Shown piece by piece: positions 26,301 through 41,300 of a DNA stretch of 64,000 bases. Position 1 is the first letter of the stretch; each line of letters begins with the position of its first letter. A program made the translations under genes and the position numbers. The notes under the pieces were generated by a model that saw only the letters and a program-made list of their open reading frames with translations, was not told where the DNA came from and did no database searches. This DNA comes from Lamellibrachia columna. Lineage: Eukaryota; Annelida; Polychaeta; Sabellida; Siboglinidae. Where the stretch lies: contig OY759262.1 in assembly GCA_963662155.1 (NCBI GenBank), positions 54,517,490 through 54,581,489 on the forward strand, written 5' to 3'.

Positions 26301-29300
26301 ATCAAGTGTCATTGTCATCTATCGATTTCTCTTGCAGCCAGCGCTGTTCTCACGGTAACGGTCACTGAAGAGGACCCAAAGGCCAGCAGTAAGTGCACCG
26401 GTCACTTCACAGTGACCACGCCCTTATGCTAGCGGTTATTGCTGGGTCGGGAAAATATTACACAACTTTACCTTTCCAAGGACAACCTACTCCAAGGCTA
26501 TGGTTGTTTTCCTGCAGTATTATTATAATTAAATAATTATTGTGATTGCAGTTATGCTGGTTCAGAGACAAGATAGTGAACATCCAAGTGATTAACCTCA
26601 GTATCATTTAGGCCATATAAAACATATTTAGAGGAATAATTTTTAAAAGGTTTTGTGCCACTTGTTTTCCAACTGATGATAAACTGGGAATATATTTAAA
26701 TGGCCTTATAGTAACTTCCTTTTAAAGGTGCATGCCTGTGAATGAGATTGCTCTAAAGTAATTACTAGCAAAGTTGAAAATAACAGAGGCACCAAGATAT
26801 TTACTTTGTTTACATATGGATAGTCTACTTATTTGAAATTACTCTATGTCAGAATTGCCGCATTTTCAATCAATAATGCACCAGACTTCCAATGACTGTT
26901 AAATTAAAAATAATTATGATTACATACAATTGAATATTGGTGCTGTATAGATTAATTTTGGAAGTTCTAAAACATTTGTTATATCAACTTATTCATTAGT
27001 GCCAACACAAAATCTAATTATTTCTGGATTGTTGGCTCAACAGTATTGTTAAGAATTGATTATAAATGGGAATTGTTTATATTTCAAATTGCTAAAATTT
27101 CTGTTTTATCACATACACTTTGATGAGTAGTTATTATTTATAAATAAAAAATCAACCTAAATAATTTCATAAATATTTTAAAGAACATTTTGTTCCATAT
27201 TCAGTGAAGGCGACACAAAATGGCTGTGTTGCTTAGTAACCAAACTGTAGCTTCTTTTTAGTTTGACTTTGTCAGACGTGCTTTCTTTCAGGCGAGCAAT
27301 CTGACCGTGATTGGGGCAAGTTTGTGTTTTAGTTTTAAATTAATGGGTTTTGGTTTTGTACATATATTTGTGAAATTTCTTCAATACATGCGACGTACCC
27401 GGTACATGTCTAACTAAATCACGCTGTCAACATTGTCATTTGTTTGAGCAAATTCACTTTTCTTTGACTGGTGCACCGTCCACTTTGTTTTGCGTTATTA
27501 ACTAATTAACATGTTTGTTTTATGCATTCCAATTTCAGCTAATTATTTAATAAGTTTGTTTAACACTTTTAAATGGTGGAAGATATTCATAGTCAGTCCC
27601 AATGACGGACACATTATTGGCATGTGTCGTCATGTGATAGAGGCATGATCTTGACTTAAGTGACATGTGATACCCGCATGTTAGTCACATGATTATACAT
27701 ATCACAGTTGTCAACATTACCGCTTTCAGTAGGAAATACCACTTTCTCACCTTGGTTCGTTTTCCATTTTTTTTATGAAATATACTGCTTTTTTGTAATA
27801 AAATGTTAAGGCATACATTATTTCTCAAGTGTTTTCACATTCTTTGTTGGGGAAAATTTGGCAACGTTTTTGTTTTACTGACAGTTTGTTTACGCTGTGT
27901 TACAAAGTGGTTACAGTGCATTTGAAACTGTTTTACGCATTCAACAGGCTTGTATCATTAGTTCATTTACAAATTGCTCGTGGTGAATAAATGTAAATAA
28001 ACACATTGAACAATCTCAGTAAACACTGTCTTAACAAAGGCAGTAAGTGGTGCCTAAATACTGCCTACAGTGCATAGTATATATCTTAGTATATATCACA
28101 GTTAGAATTGACTTGTTTTTAAGAACCTCAGTTCTTAAAAGTGTTTGTATCTGTATATGCTGACAATTGTTCACATTAATTTCAGTAACATATTTAATTG
28201 GTTTATTTATTAATTCGATATACGAAATTACTGAGCCTGTGACTTTGAAATACTATTTGGCCAAGCACTCACTCGATATTCGTCTGATCTTGCATCAAAT
28301 AAAGCCGCCCGGTCCTGCCTAACAGAGTGGTTTATTTGCCTGTGGCCATAGCACAACCCTACTGCTATTTCACAGACTTATAACACATAACATGTATTGC
28401 TCCTGGCACAATGAGTCAGTTGTCTTTACTGAAGATGAAAAGACTTCCTTCATTATTATGTTCTAATGGTCACGGCCTCTAGTCAGAGTTTCAGTATTAC
28501 ACAGGTCCATTGATATTAATTTTAATTCGTTCCTTAATATATCTCAAATTAGAGATATTTAAAATTATTTTGTGATATCTGTTGATAAAGGTACAAAATC
28601 ATGATATAGTATGAGCTATAGCTGTACTAATATCTCAACTGTTCATATGCGTTTTAATGAATTACAATTTGTTAACATAATTTGACTGTTTTCTGTTTAA
28701 TTTGAAAGTTGCAACTCGAATATGATGTTTACACTGCGCGCTGAACAGCATGGTTGATATTCATAATTAGATAATGGTAAAATTTTATTTTTAAATCATG
28801 GTTCATTAAAAAATATTTGGCAGTCAAAATGTTAGAACATATATAGTTTATACTATATAACATAATTATACTATATAACATAATTATACTATATAACATA
28901 AAATATCGGTCGATCTACGTCAATTCACACTTTACTATTCGCCTATGTGCGTTAACTTTGAATAACAATAATATTACAAATTATAATTATCGATGTCCGA
29001 CAACAGACGAAACTGCCTCTGACCCCCCCTCCCCCAAATGAAAGTAATTTCGTCTAATATCCAATATTGGTGTTCTGAGATGACCCCTTACCTAACTAAT
29101 CAGTTAGAAGAAATAACTCAAGAGTGATGGCCGACTACTGTTTTATTTGGTATGTGCAGGCTACGTTTGTTAACGTTTGAAAAACAACTTTGTTTTCTAC
29201 AAGTATTTATGGCGACAAATGTGTGGCAAATTGTTGTATTTCACCTGAGAATGGGCAGCTGACTCTTAATTTCCCTGTTTATGTTTGAATTGTGGTTACT

Positions 29301-32300
29301 GGGACGAATTCATCCAAATAATGTGCACACACACGCATGTAAATACGTGCACACGCATGCCTGCTCACATGCACATCAACAAACCATGCGTAATAATGGT
29401 GAGCTGCCTTGGCATGATGCTTAATGTGCTTATCTCAAACAGAATGGTCTAAGTTTGAATACAGCGTCTAATGAAAGCTTCTGTAATTACCTCCTTTGTA
29501 CGCCCGTGTTATAGGTCATTCCTTAATGGTTTGTTTACGTTGTTTATGACCCCATCTGACCCCTTAGTCTTCTGATGCTGTATTCACAACTACTGAGTGT
29601 AGTTGCTGACCTGTTATTGCCACTAACTGGTGAACTTAAAATGAATTCACCCCTCGTGTTTATGGTCAGTGAGTTCCTCTGACAAAGCTTCTATTATGTT
29701 AGGGTCTATAGGGATCACCTCAAAATGTGGCTGTACGACCCCACACCTCAGACCCTGCCACATGAAACTTTGAATTACATCGACTTGTGACCAATGAACA
29801 TTTTCTCACACAAGTAGCTCTTCAACCATCATTAAACAAAACTGCCCGCATGCATTAAACCAAACGGCTGCCAACCTCACATGAAACGTGTAGTGTCTTG
29901 TTTTGAGATCGTCCCTTGTTTATGCTGAATACGTACGTAACCAGCCAGCTTTGTGATGACAAATGCAGTCTTTGGTATTTGATATCTTTGTTACAGTATA
30001 TCATTGATATTAATATGATACACATCTAACGCTGTGTGCATTATATTCCAGCTTCTGGTTACCTGTCAAATTAAAACTCTTATGCATCATACTCTTTCAA
30101 CACATCAGCCACCCTATTTGGCTAGTTTCATGAATCCTTCAAAAATCCCCATGCAGCTCAGACCGTCTATCTTGCAACAGCTTTTTGTTTCCAGAACTAA
30201 GCTCAACCCGGGCAAACGCAGTGTCTCTAGCTGCGTCCAAAATCTAGGACAAACTCCCAGTCACTTTAAAATCGCCTGAAATTCTACCTTACGCAAAAAT
30301 CTCGAGACATCTTTTCAAAATTGCATTTCAACCATAAATCCTTGGCGGTCTGATGAAGACTTGTGCATCACTGTTCATGATATCTTGCTTGATGATTCCA
30401 GTTTGTTGTGTGTTTGAGCTAGGTCTCTAAGGGTTTGGGGCTACAGAAGTTCCTAGAATGGGTCGACGTTCTTGTTTCTTGGAATGTGATATTTACTGCT
30501 AAACAACATTGCTAAAAGAGACTTAGCTAAACTCCAACGCATACAAAATTGTCTGGTACGTGTGGTACTCAGGGCGCCTCGGTTTTCACCACCACTACCA
30601 CTGCTAACAGTTATACTGGCTTCCTGTTACTTATCGAATCAAATTTAAACTGTCCACTCTTATATATCGTGCTCTATCTACACAACAACCGCCCTACTTG
30701 GCTAGTCTCCTACATCTTTCAAATATCCCTAGGCAGCTCATATAACCCATTTCACAACAACTTCTGTTCATAAAACTAAACTTAATTTTCTCTGTCGCTG
30801 CACCTAGGGTCTGGAATAAACTTTTGCACGTCCCTCTTCACGATTATGCTTAATGATTCTGTTTTGTTGCGTCTCTGAGCTCAGGTTCCTAAAGATATAG
30901 GCGCCATAGAAGTTAATTATTATTATTATTTGATGTTCATTCTGACTAATTATATATAGAAGTTATGCTATCACTGTTACATCAACATTGTCACATCTCT
31001 CGTTACAGCGTTCATTGACGATGTACGGTACTGCACCCTGGTGGTGGGAGAGCAGAAGCAGTACACCCAGCAAACGCAGGGAGGAGCGACGTGGGAGGAC
31101 ACCTGCTCCTTCCTTGTCCACAATCTCAACACAGACACGGTTCAGTGAACTCGTTACATTCTTCCCTCTTTTGTCTGTAGGGTTGACACAGCGGGTACTG
31201 TAGGGTTGACACAGCGGGTACTGTAGGGTTGACACTGCAGGTACTGTAGGGTTGACACAGCGGGTACTGTAGGGTTGACACAGCGGGTACTGTAGGGTTG
31301 ACACAGCGGGTACTGTAGGGTTGACACAGCGGGTACTGTAGGGTTGACACTGCGGGTACTGTAGGGTTGACACAGAGGGTACTGTAGGGTTGACACAGCG
31401 GGTACTGTAGGGTTGACACAGAGGGTACTGTAGGGTTGACACTGCGGGTACTGTAGGGTTGACACTGCGGGTACTGTAGGGTTGACACAGCGGGTACTGT
31501 AGGGTTGACACAGCGGGTACTGTAGGGTTGACACAGCGGGTACCGTAGGGTTGACACTGCGGGTACTGTAGGGTTGACACTGCGGGTACTGTAGGGTTGA
31601 CACAGCGGGTACTGTAGGGTTGACACAGCGGGTACTGTAGGGTTGACACAGAGGGTACTGTAGGGTTGACACAGAGGGTACTGTAGGGTTGACACAGCGG
31701 GTACTGTAGGGTTGACACAGTGGGTACTGTAGGGTTGACACAGCGGGTACTGTAGGGTTGACACAGTGGGTACTGTAGGGTTGACACAGAGGGTACTGTA
31801 GGGTTGACACAGCGGGTACTGTAGGGTTGACACAGTTATAATTATTAATAGTTATCATGTTATTAGTAATATAATAATTATTAATATGTTTAAAATAGTA
31901 CAGCGAATTCTTGCGTCATTGTTGTGTAGCTGTACGGTCTGTAACAGCTATGTATATTATAATTTAATGTGATTTAATGCGATTTACACAAGACTCAATA
32001 CAACAAAGCAAATAGGACGTAAACTGCCATAGCGTTCAGCAGGGATGGGTGCAATACTTTTAAAAGTATTGCAAATACTCGCAATTTCTTGAGTACTGCA
32101 ATACTCTTGAGTTTTGCAATACTCTTGAGTTTTGCACCCATCCTTGTTGTACAGGTTACAACTTTGAAGCACAAACAGTGGGCTATCCACGTTGACTAAT
32201 GTCCATGTGCAGGGTTTAACCAGTTCTCTCTGTCAGGTGTGTACGCAACTCTTGTAAGTGTTGATGTTTATGCTTAATTTTTCTTTCAGCTCATCATCAA

Positions 32301-35300
32301 AAGTAAGAGCAAGATCCTGCTGAGCACCTACACCCTCGCCCAGTTTGAGCTACCCCTCTCTAATTACCCCTTCCAGTACAAATCCATGTGAGTATTAGAC
32401 GTGAAGTAGATAGGCTTTTTTTTAGAAAACCTAATGGAATAGTTATAATTGTAAAAAAAATTCTAAGCAGCAGTGGTGCCACCTATACTCACCCCTAAAT
32501 TGGTTAAAGCTGACTCCGCAATTTAATTTTTCACTCATTTTGTTTCAGACCATTTTTACAAAAAATCTAACCTATCCAGTACGAAATGCTAGCTCATTTG
32601 TGCAAATGTGTTATGTATTTTCAATAAAAGCAATAAATTATTAAATAAATTTTGGTTCAATCAAAACAAAATTTGCAGAAAAAAGCGCAAAAATGTCTGT
32701 GCATAGCCCTCTTATATATAGTATGACACAAGGTTATTCACCCTTTTGCAAGTTACCCCGTTTTCTTCAGCAACGAGGCAAATGTAGAGGGAAAGGTCTT
32801 GAAGAGAAAGGGCGGCGGCACAATCAAGCTCAACATCGCCATGGAGTGCACAATGCTGTCCTCTGTGGACGACTTCATCAACCAGCCAGAATGTCACCGC
32901 AACACCACGAATGAAGGTACTCCAACTCCGGCTCTAGTCCTACTCATTGCTCTGGATATAGTCCAACTCATTGCTCTGGATATAGTCTGACTCATTGCTC
33001 CGGCTCGAGTCCAACTCATTGCTCCGGCTCTAGTCCAGCTCATTGCTCCAGCTCTAGTCCAACTCATTGCTCCAGCTCTAGTCCAACTCATTGCTCTGGC
33101 TCTAGTCCAACTCATTGCTCCGGCTCTAGTCCAACTCATTGCTCCACCTCTAGTCCAACTCATTGCTCTGGCTCTAGTCCAACTCATTGCTCCGGTTCTA
33201 GTCCAACTCATTGCTCTGGTTCTAGTCCAACTCATTGCTCTGGCTCTAGTCCAAATCATTGCTCTGGCTCTAGTCCAACTCATTGCTCCACCTCTAGTCC
33301 AACTCATTGCTCTGGCTCTAGTCCAACTCATTGCTCCGGTTCTAGTCCAACTCATTGCTCTGGCTCTAGTCCAACTCATTGCTCCGGTTCTAGTCCAACT
33401 CATTGCTCTGGCTCTAGTCCAAATCATTGCTCTGGCTCTAGTCCAACTCATTGCTCCGGTTCTAGTCCAACTCATTGCTCTGGCTCTAGTCCAACTCATT
33501 GCTCTGGCTCTAGTCCAACTCATTGCTCTGGCTCTAGTCCAACTCATTGCTCTACCTCTAGTCCAACTCATTGCTCTGGCTCTAGTCCAGCTCATTGCTC
33601 CAGCTCTGGTCCAACTCATTGCTCCAGCTCTGGTCCAACTCATTGCTCCGGCTCTAGTTCATCTCATTGCTCTGGCTCTAGTCCAACTCATTGCTCCAGC
33701 TCTAGTCCAACTCATTGCTCCAGCTCTGGTCCAAATCATTGCTCCGGCTCTGGTCCAACTAATTGCTCTGCCTCTAGTCCAACTCATTGCTCCAGCTCTA
33801 GTCCAACTCATTGCTCTGGCTCTAGTCCAACTCATTGCTCCGGCTCTAGTCCAACTCATTGCTCTGGTTCTAGTCCAACTCATTGCTCTGGCTCTAGTCC
33901 AACTCATTGCTCTGGCTCTAGTCCAACTCATTGCTCTGGCTCTAGTCCAACTCATTGCTCCAACTCTAGTCCAACTCATTGCTCCAGCTCTAGTCCAACT
34001 CATTGCTACGGCTCTAGTCCAACTCATTGCTCCACCTCTAGTCCAACTCATTGCTCTGGCTCTAGTCCAACTCATTGCTCTGGCTCTAGTCCAACTCATT
34101 GCTCCAGCTCTATTCCAACTCATTGCTCTGGCTCTAGTCCAACTCATTGCTCTGGCTCTAGTCCAACTCATTGCTCCGGCTATAGTCCAACTCATTGCTC
34201 CACCTCTAGTCCAACTCATTGCTCTGGCTCTAGTCCAACTCATTGCTCCAGCTCTAGTCCAACTCATTGCTCCAGCTCTAGTCCAACTCATTGCTCCAGC
34301 TCTAGTCCAACTCATTGCTCTGGCTCTGGTCCAACTCATTGCTCCAGCTCTGGTCCAAATCATTGCTCCGGCTCTGGTCCAACTAATTGCTCCGCCTCTA
34401 GTCCAACTCATTGCTCCAGCTCTAGTTCAACTCATTGCTCTGGCTCTAGTCCAACTCATTGCTCCGGCTCTAGTCCAACTCATTGCTCTGGCTCTAGTCC
34501 AACTCATTGCTCTGGCTCTAGTCCAACTCATTGCTCCACCTCTAGTCCAACTCATTGCTCCAGCTCTAGTCCAACTCATTACTCCGGCTCTAGTCCAACT
34601 CATTGCTCCACCTCTAGTCCAACTCATTGCTCCAGCTCTAGTCCAACTCATTGCTCTGGCTCTAGTCCAACTCATTGCTCTGGCTCTAGTCCAACTCATT
34701 GCTCCGGCTCTAGTCCAACTCATTGCTCCAGCTCTGGTCCAACTCATTGCTCCGGCTCTAGTCCAACTCATTGCTCCAGCTCTAGTCCAACTCATTGCTC
34801 TGGCTCTAGTCCAACTCATTGCTCCGGCTCTAGTCCAACTCATTGCTCCACCTCTAATCCAACTCATTGCTCTGGCTCTAGTCCAACGCATTGCTCCGGC
34901 CCTAGTCCAACTCGTTGCTCCTGTTCTGGTCCAACTCATTGCTCCAGCTCTAGTCCAACTCATTGCTCCGGCTCTAGTCCAACTCATTGCTCTGGATATA
35001 GTCAAACTCATTGCTCTGGCTCTAGTCCAACTCATTGCTCCACCTCTAGTCCAACTCATTGCTCCAGCTCTACTCCAGCTCATTGCTCCAGCTCTAGTCC
35101 AACTCATTGCTCCACTTGCTGTTGATTGTGTTAATGTAAATGAAACATCGTTACACCCTACAAAGCTTCGGATCACTGATTAGTTAATTACCCATCATTA
35201 ATCAATTAGCATGACTATGTAGGATCTCACAAAGGGGTGCCCAGGCTTAGTTACCTGTTAGTTTACTAGCTGCAACGGAAACGGAACACAATGGAAAAAT

Positions 35301-38300
35301 ATGGAAAAAATCAAAACAATTAGGAAAAAATGGTCCCCCTTTTCCAAACAGGGACGTCTTGGCCCAATTCCCCCTCCCCCTAGATACACCACTGGGTTCT
35401 TAATACAGTTTTTAGAAAAGTGCATTGGTCAAACAGTAATCCTAGATTCACTTTATTATGATTTGTTATACTCTTCTTTTGATGCTGTAAACATGAAAAA
35501 TATTGGGAGCAGGTTGATTTGTGAAAAGTTTGTGGCCAACGGTTGAGTGTATCTAATTTGTATGCCACGAGCAATTTGTTTAGTTGTGTCTGTACATTGT
35601 CTTGTGTTGGTTCAGTGGCTGGATTGCTGTACGTGTGTACATTGTCTTGTGTTGGTTTCAGTGGCTGGAGTGCTGTACGTGTGTACATTGTCTCGTGTTG
35701 GTTTCAGTGGCTGGAGTGCTGTACGTGTGTACATTGTCTTGTGTTGGTTTCAGTGGCTGGAGTGCTGTACGTGTGTACATTGTCTTGTGTTGGTTTCAGT
35801 GGCTGGAGTGCTGTACGTGTGTACATTGTCTTGTGTTGCTTTCAGTGGCTGGAGTGCTGTACATGTGTATATTGTCTTGTGTTGGTTTCACTGGCTGGAG
35901 TGCTGTACGTGTGTACATTGTCTTGTGTTGGTTTCACTGGCTGGATTGCTGTACGTGTGTACATTGTCTTGTGTTGGTTTCAGTGGCTGGAGTGCTGTAC
36001 GTGTGTACATTGTCTTGTGTTGGTTTCAGTGGCTGGAGTGCTGTACGTGTGTACATTGTCTTGTGTTGGTTTCAGTGGCTGGAGTGCTGTACGTGTGTAC
36101 ATTGTCTTGTGTTGGTTTCAGTGGCTGGAGTGCTGTACGTGTGTACATTGTCTCGTGTTGGTTTCAGTGGCTGGAGTGCTGTACGTGTGTACATTGTCTT
36201 GTGTTGGTTTCAGTGGCTGGAGTGCTGTACGTGTGTACATTGTCTTGTGTTGGTTTCACTGGCTGGAGTGCTGTACGTGTGTACATTGTCATGTGTTGGC
36301 TTCAGTGGCTGGAGTGCTGTACGTGTGTACATTGTCTTGTGTTGGTTTCACTGGCTGGAGTGCTGTACGTGTGTACATTGTCTTGTGTTGGTTTCAGTGG
36401 CTGGAGTGCTGTACGTGTGTACATTGTCTTGTGTTGGTTTCACTGGCTGGAGTGCTGTACGTGTGTACATTGTCTTGTGTTGGTTTCAGTGGCTGGAGTG
36501 CTGTACGTGTGTACATTGTCTTGTGTTGGTTTCACTGGCTGGAGTTTTGTACGTGTGTACATTGTCTTGTGTTGGTTTCAGTGGCATGAGTGCTGTACGT
36601 GTGTACATTGTCTTGTGTTGGTTTCAGTGGCTGGAGTGCTGTACGTGTGTACATTGTCTTGTGTTGCTTTCAGTGGCTGGAGTGCTGTACATGTGTATAT
36701 TGTCTTGTGTTGGTTTCACTGGCTGGAGTGCTGTACGTGTGTACATTGTCTTGTGTTGGTTTCACTGGCTGGAGTGCTGTACGTGTGTACATTGTCTTGT
36801 GTTGGTTTCAGTGGCTGGAGTGCTGTACGTGTGTACATTGTCTCGTGTTGGTTTCAGTGGCTGGAGTGCTGTACGTGTGTACATTGTCTTGTGTTGGTTT
36901 CAGTGGCTGGAGTGCTGTACGTGTGTACATTGTCTTGTGTTGGTTTCAGTGGCTGGAGTGCTGTACGTGTGTACATTGTCTTGTGTTGGTTTCACTGGCT
37001 GGAGTGCTGTACGTGTGTACATTGTCTTGTGTTGGTTTCAGTGGCTGGAGTGCTGTACGTGTGTACATTGTCTTGTGTTGGTTTCAGTGGCTGGAGTGCT
37101 GTACGTGTGTACATTGTCTTGTGTTGGTTTCACTGGCTGGAGTGCTGTACGTGTGTACATTGTCTTGTGTTGGTTTCAGTGGCTGGAGTGCTGTACGTGT
37201 GTACATTGTCTTGTGTTGGTTTCAGTGGCTGGAGTGCTGTATGTGTGTACATTGTCTTGTGTTGGTTTCAGTGGCTGGAGTGCTGTATGTGTGTACAATG
37301 TCTTGTGTTGGTTTCAGTGGCTGGAGTGTTGTACGTATGTATCCACGGAGCCGACAACCTTCTTGGGTTAGACAGGAATGGGTTCTCTGACCCCTACTGT
37401 GTGCTCTACAGCAACGGCAAGAAGGTACAACCCTTCTCGGATTTCTACAGTAATATTTATTCATCCACACCGATCTGTTACACTCTCTCAGTCTAACTGT
37501 TGTAATAATCAAAGTGGATTACAGTTGCTGATAATTATATGATTAGTGTAGATGGTGTATGTGGGGCACAGTGGCGCTGTGGTTAGAACATCGGACTCAA
37601 TAGAGAGAACTCAGGTTCGATTCCTCTTGCTGCCGTTTCAAAGCTTGGGCAATTTCACTCAGTCCACATCGCCTTAGTTCACTGAGCTGTGTAAATGAGG
37701 ATCTGGCCACAGACAGAGGTGGATATGTGAATGAGTAGTCTTCGCGTAGTAAGGCCTAATTGCAGCGTGGCTGAATGCTTCCCAGAGAAGTCGAGTTGGC
37801 TTTGGAAAGAATAGTGCTGCGAGGGGGAGAAGTGTAATGCACTGTGAGCGGTGCTATGGACGGGATATCGCGCTGTGTAAAAACGCCGTGGCCACAAGAT
37901 GCCCTTCTTTGCAATTTTATTGTTTCTGTATCTGTGTCCAGCAATTCATGGCTGTATTTTGCAGTGTTCAGTGCTACAATACACTGCTGATCAATTAAAC
38001 TACTTAATTCATTGCTTCTTGGATATTACGCTCACCAGCGTTTCCCGTGTTGGTCACTAGGTGAAGACGACGCACTACATTTGTCGCACAAAGAATCCTC
38101 GCTGGGAAGTCTGTACAGAGTTCATCGTCAGTGACTTCACAAAGGTCAGACTGATGGCATGGGCAGCCAATGGGGGGGGGGGTAAGGGGGTTACTCGAAT
38201 TTTAATTATAATTTTTTTAGCTCTTACAGCAAGTAGATTGTTTACAAGCTGTGTTAGATATGTTATCTACCATATTTGATAACTAATTGTATACAATTAT

Positions 38301-41300
38301 ATCATTACTGTCTGTTGAAAGTGGACATTTAGGTAAATTTTTAGATTTCTGATTGAAATTATGTGGCGGATGTTATCACAAAAATATTAATGGTGTTTTG
38401 TCGTCACACCAGACGATGCTGTCATTCATTGTGTATGACTGGGACGGCCGCGACGCAAGTCAGGATGACTTCCTCGGGTCGGCCTACGTCATTCTGTCTC
38501 AGGTAAACAATAGATGATATTCTTGATGCATGCGCATTATTGATAGGTTTTTTACATCCCACAACTGTGGTTTCATTCTTATACGTGTTATAAATAATGT
38601 ATATTGTACGACAGAAGACAATAAAACTGAATACATATGCATTTACCTAATTAAAACATCTGCTTTCGAAAATTATAAAATATTTTTATGGCCAATTTCA
38701 AAATCTACCAGTTTCAGGCAGTGACATCACAAACATGTCGCACTGATGTCACAAACCTATTTCGATGACGTCACAAACATGTCATAAACACGTATCACAA
38801 CCGTAGTTGTATTCTTAGCCAATAGGTGTTGTACGTGTTGTGAATATTGTCTATCAACAGTAACTTTCTTTGTCTTCCTGTTTTACAGTGTACTCCAGGC
38901 ACAGGTAGTTAAATCTGTCCCTGCTATTCATTTAGCCCATTGCGAATCATGTTGGGGTCTAGGCACAGATCGGATTGCTAAAAAAAAATTTTTATTTATA
39001 ACACTTTTATATTTAAATTCTGTATAAATCTGTATGATAGTTTTAATTGGTTAATCTGCTTCTGAAATTCTGAATCCAATCGAGTGTTGCCATCTATCAA
39101 GCTATAAAATATACCTACATCAAATAAAATCCACATGGTTTTGTCGGAAATCTGCCTAATATCAAACGTATCTGTGCTTCAACCGCGCTATAAGTTTGTC
39201 ATTCGACTTTGTACTTCTGTGATGGATACAGAAAGATATGTACTTTGTACTTCTGTGATGGATACAGAAAGATATGTACTTTGTACTTCTGTGATGATTA
39301 CAGAAAGATATGTACTTTGTACTTCTGTGATGAATACAAAAAGATATGTACTTTGTCACAATTTTTCAATAAGAAACAAATTTGTATAAACACAAGACAT
39401 GGCTGAATACCTTAAATTGCATACGGTAAATCAATACAAAGGTCTGGGTTTGTTTGCTTAGAAGCAGCTTATTACAACATACGCTTTAGCTCAAAACTTC
39501 ACAGTTCGCATTTTGTACAAACAAAAGGTCAAATTTAGTATCTCAAGAGATTGATGGCTGTGTACTTGTTCAGTTTGAAAATATTTTTTTTAAATACTTG
39601 GACTCCGTGGCAGGTCTGACAAAACGGTTTATGTTTCCATGTTCCCAGGAAGAGCCCTGTGTGAGGAAGAGTCTCCCGCTGGGCTACAACCTCCTCCACG
39701 CTGATTCCGCAGAAGACACGAACAAACTCGGCTCCATCAGCATCAGTGTCATCCATCGACCCGTGCCATCCGTCGCTAAGTCTAGTGAGCAACGTTCAAT
39801 TTCCATTACACTGACATTTCTGCCCAACTAATGTTGTTGTGACATTAATATTGTTGTGACATTAATGTTGTGACATTAATGTTCTCACCTTGATTTAACA
39901 CGTTTTCTGCCAACACAGATGATGATCGTTAAATACACAAAATCTTATAATTTTTTCCTTAAAATCGTGTTCTACAGTATAATCTATAGTTATTCTAACA
40001 TCATAACTGCCCAGATGTGTTTTAATTGACCATCATTTTTACCATTCAATACATCCGCGAACAACTGTTGATAATTTCCAATGCTCGAGGGCAAAGTTTA
40101 TCAAGGTCACGGTTCACAAGATCATGTGATGGGCATATTATTAACATTCGTAAAATTATGTTCCCTCCGCATGCAATGTAAACAAGATGTTCACCCCAAA
40201 ACCTTTAAATTAAACAGATAACGGTCACATTATATTAAAACATTTCATTAAAACCTATTTCATTTTACAAAAAAACATCGGATTTCGTGGCAGTATTTTA
40301 TTTTTATTGCATACACTGACATTGTCATACTGGTTATACTTGCTGTTACGCCCGTCATGAAACATTGTCATACTGGTTATACTTGCTGTTACGCCCGTCA
40401 TGAAACATTGTCATACTGGTTATACTTGCTGTTACGCCCGTCATGAAACATTGTCATACTGGTTATACTTGCCGTTACGCCCGTCATGAAACATTGTCAT
40501 ACTGGTTGTACTTGCTGTTACGCCCGTCATGAAACATTGTCATACTGGTTATACTTGCTGTTACGCCCGTCATGAAACATTGTCATACTGGTTGTACTTG
40601 CTGTTACACCCGTCATGAAACATTGTCATACTGGTTATACTTGCTGTTACGCCCGTCATGAAACATTGTCATACTGGTTATACTTGCTGTTACGCCCGTC
40701 ATGAAACATTGTCATACTGGTTGTACTTGCTGTTACGCCCGTCATGAAACATTGTCATACTGGTTGTACTTGCTGTTACGCCCGTCATGAAACATTGTCA
40801 TACTGGTTGTACTTGCTGTTATACCCGTCATGAAACATTGTCATACTGGTTATACTTGCTGTTACGCCCGTCATGAAACATTGTCATACTGGTTGTACTT
40901 GCCGTTACGCCCGTCATGAAACATTGTCATACTGGTTATACTTGCTGTTACGCCCGTCATGAAACATTGTCATACTGGTTGTACTTGCCGTTACGCCCGT
41001 CATGAAACATTGTCATACTGGTTATACTTGCTGTTACGCCCGTCATGAAACATTGTCATACTGGTTGTACTTGCCGTTACGCCCGTCATGAAACATTGTC
41101 ATACTGGTTATACTTGCTGTTACGCCCATCATGAAACATTGTCATACTGGTTATACTTGCTGTTACGCCCGTCATGAAACATTGTCATACTGGTTATACT
41201 TGCCGTTACGCCCGTCATGAAACATTGTCATACTGGTTGTACTTGCTGTTACGCCCGTCATGAAACATTGTCATACTGGTTGTACTTGCTGTTATACCCG

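Noticed and set aside
30963..31858. Long - strand ORFs of 230-270 codons
   Set aside because: They read antisense through the 23-bp array; three frames are open and they run against the supported exon 5.
32894..35176. Three - strand ORFs of ~250 codons with MSWTRAGA-type repeats
   Set aside because: Antisense to the 24-bp array in intron 7; the 24-bp period explains the open frames.
35547..37300. A 649-codon + strand ORF taken as one gene
   Set aside because: Only its last part (exon 8) is real coding sequence; the rest is the 46-bp array. It matters only as possible extension if decoy acceptors are used.
37571..37640. A tRNA gene
   Set aside because: Box A and B are present, but there is no paired acceptor stem and the sequence continues into a repeated SINE body.
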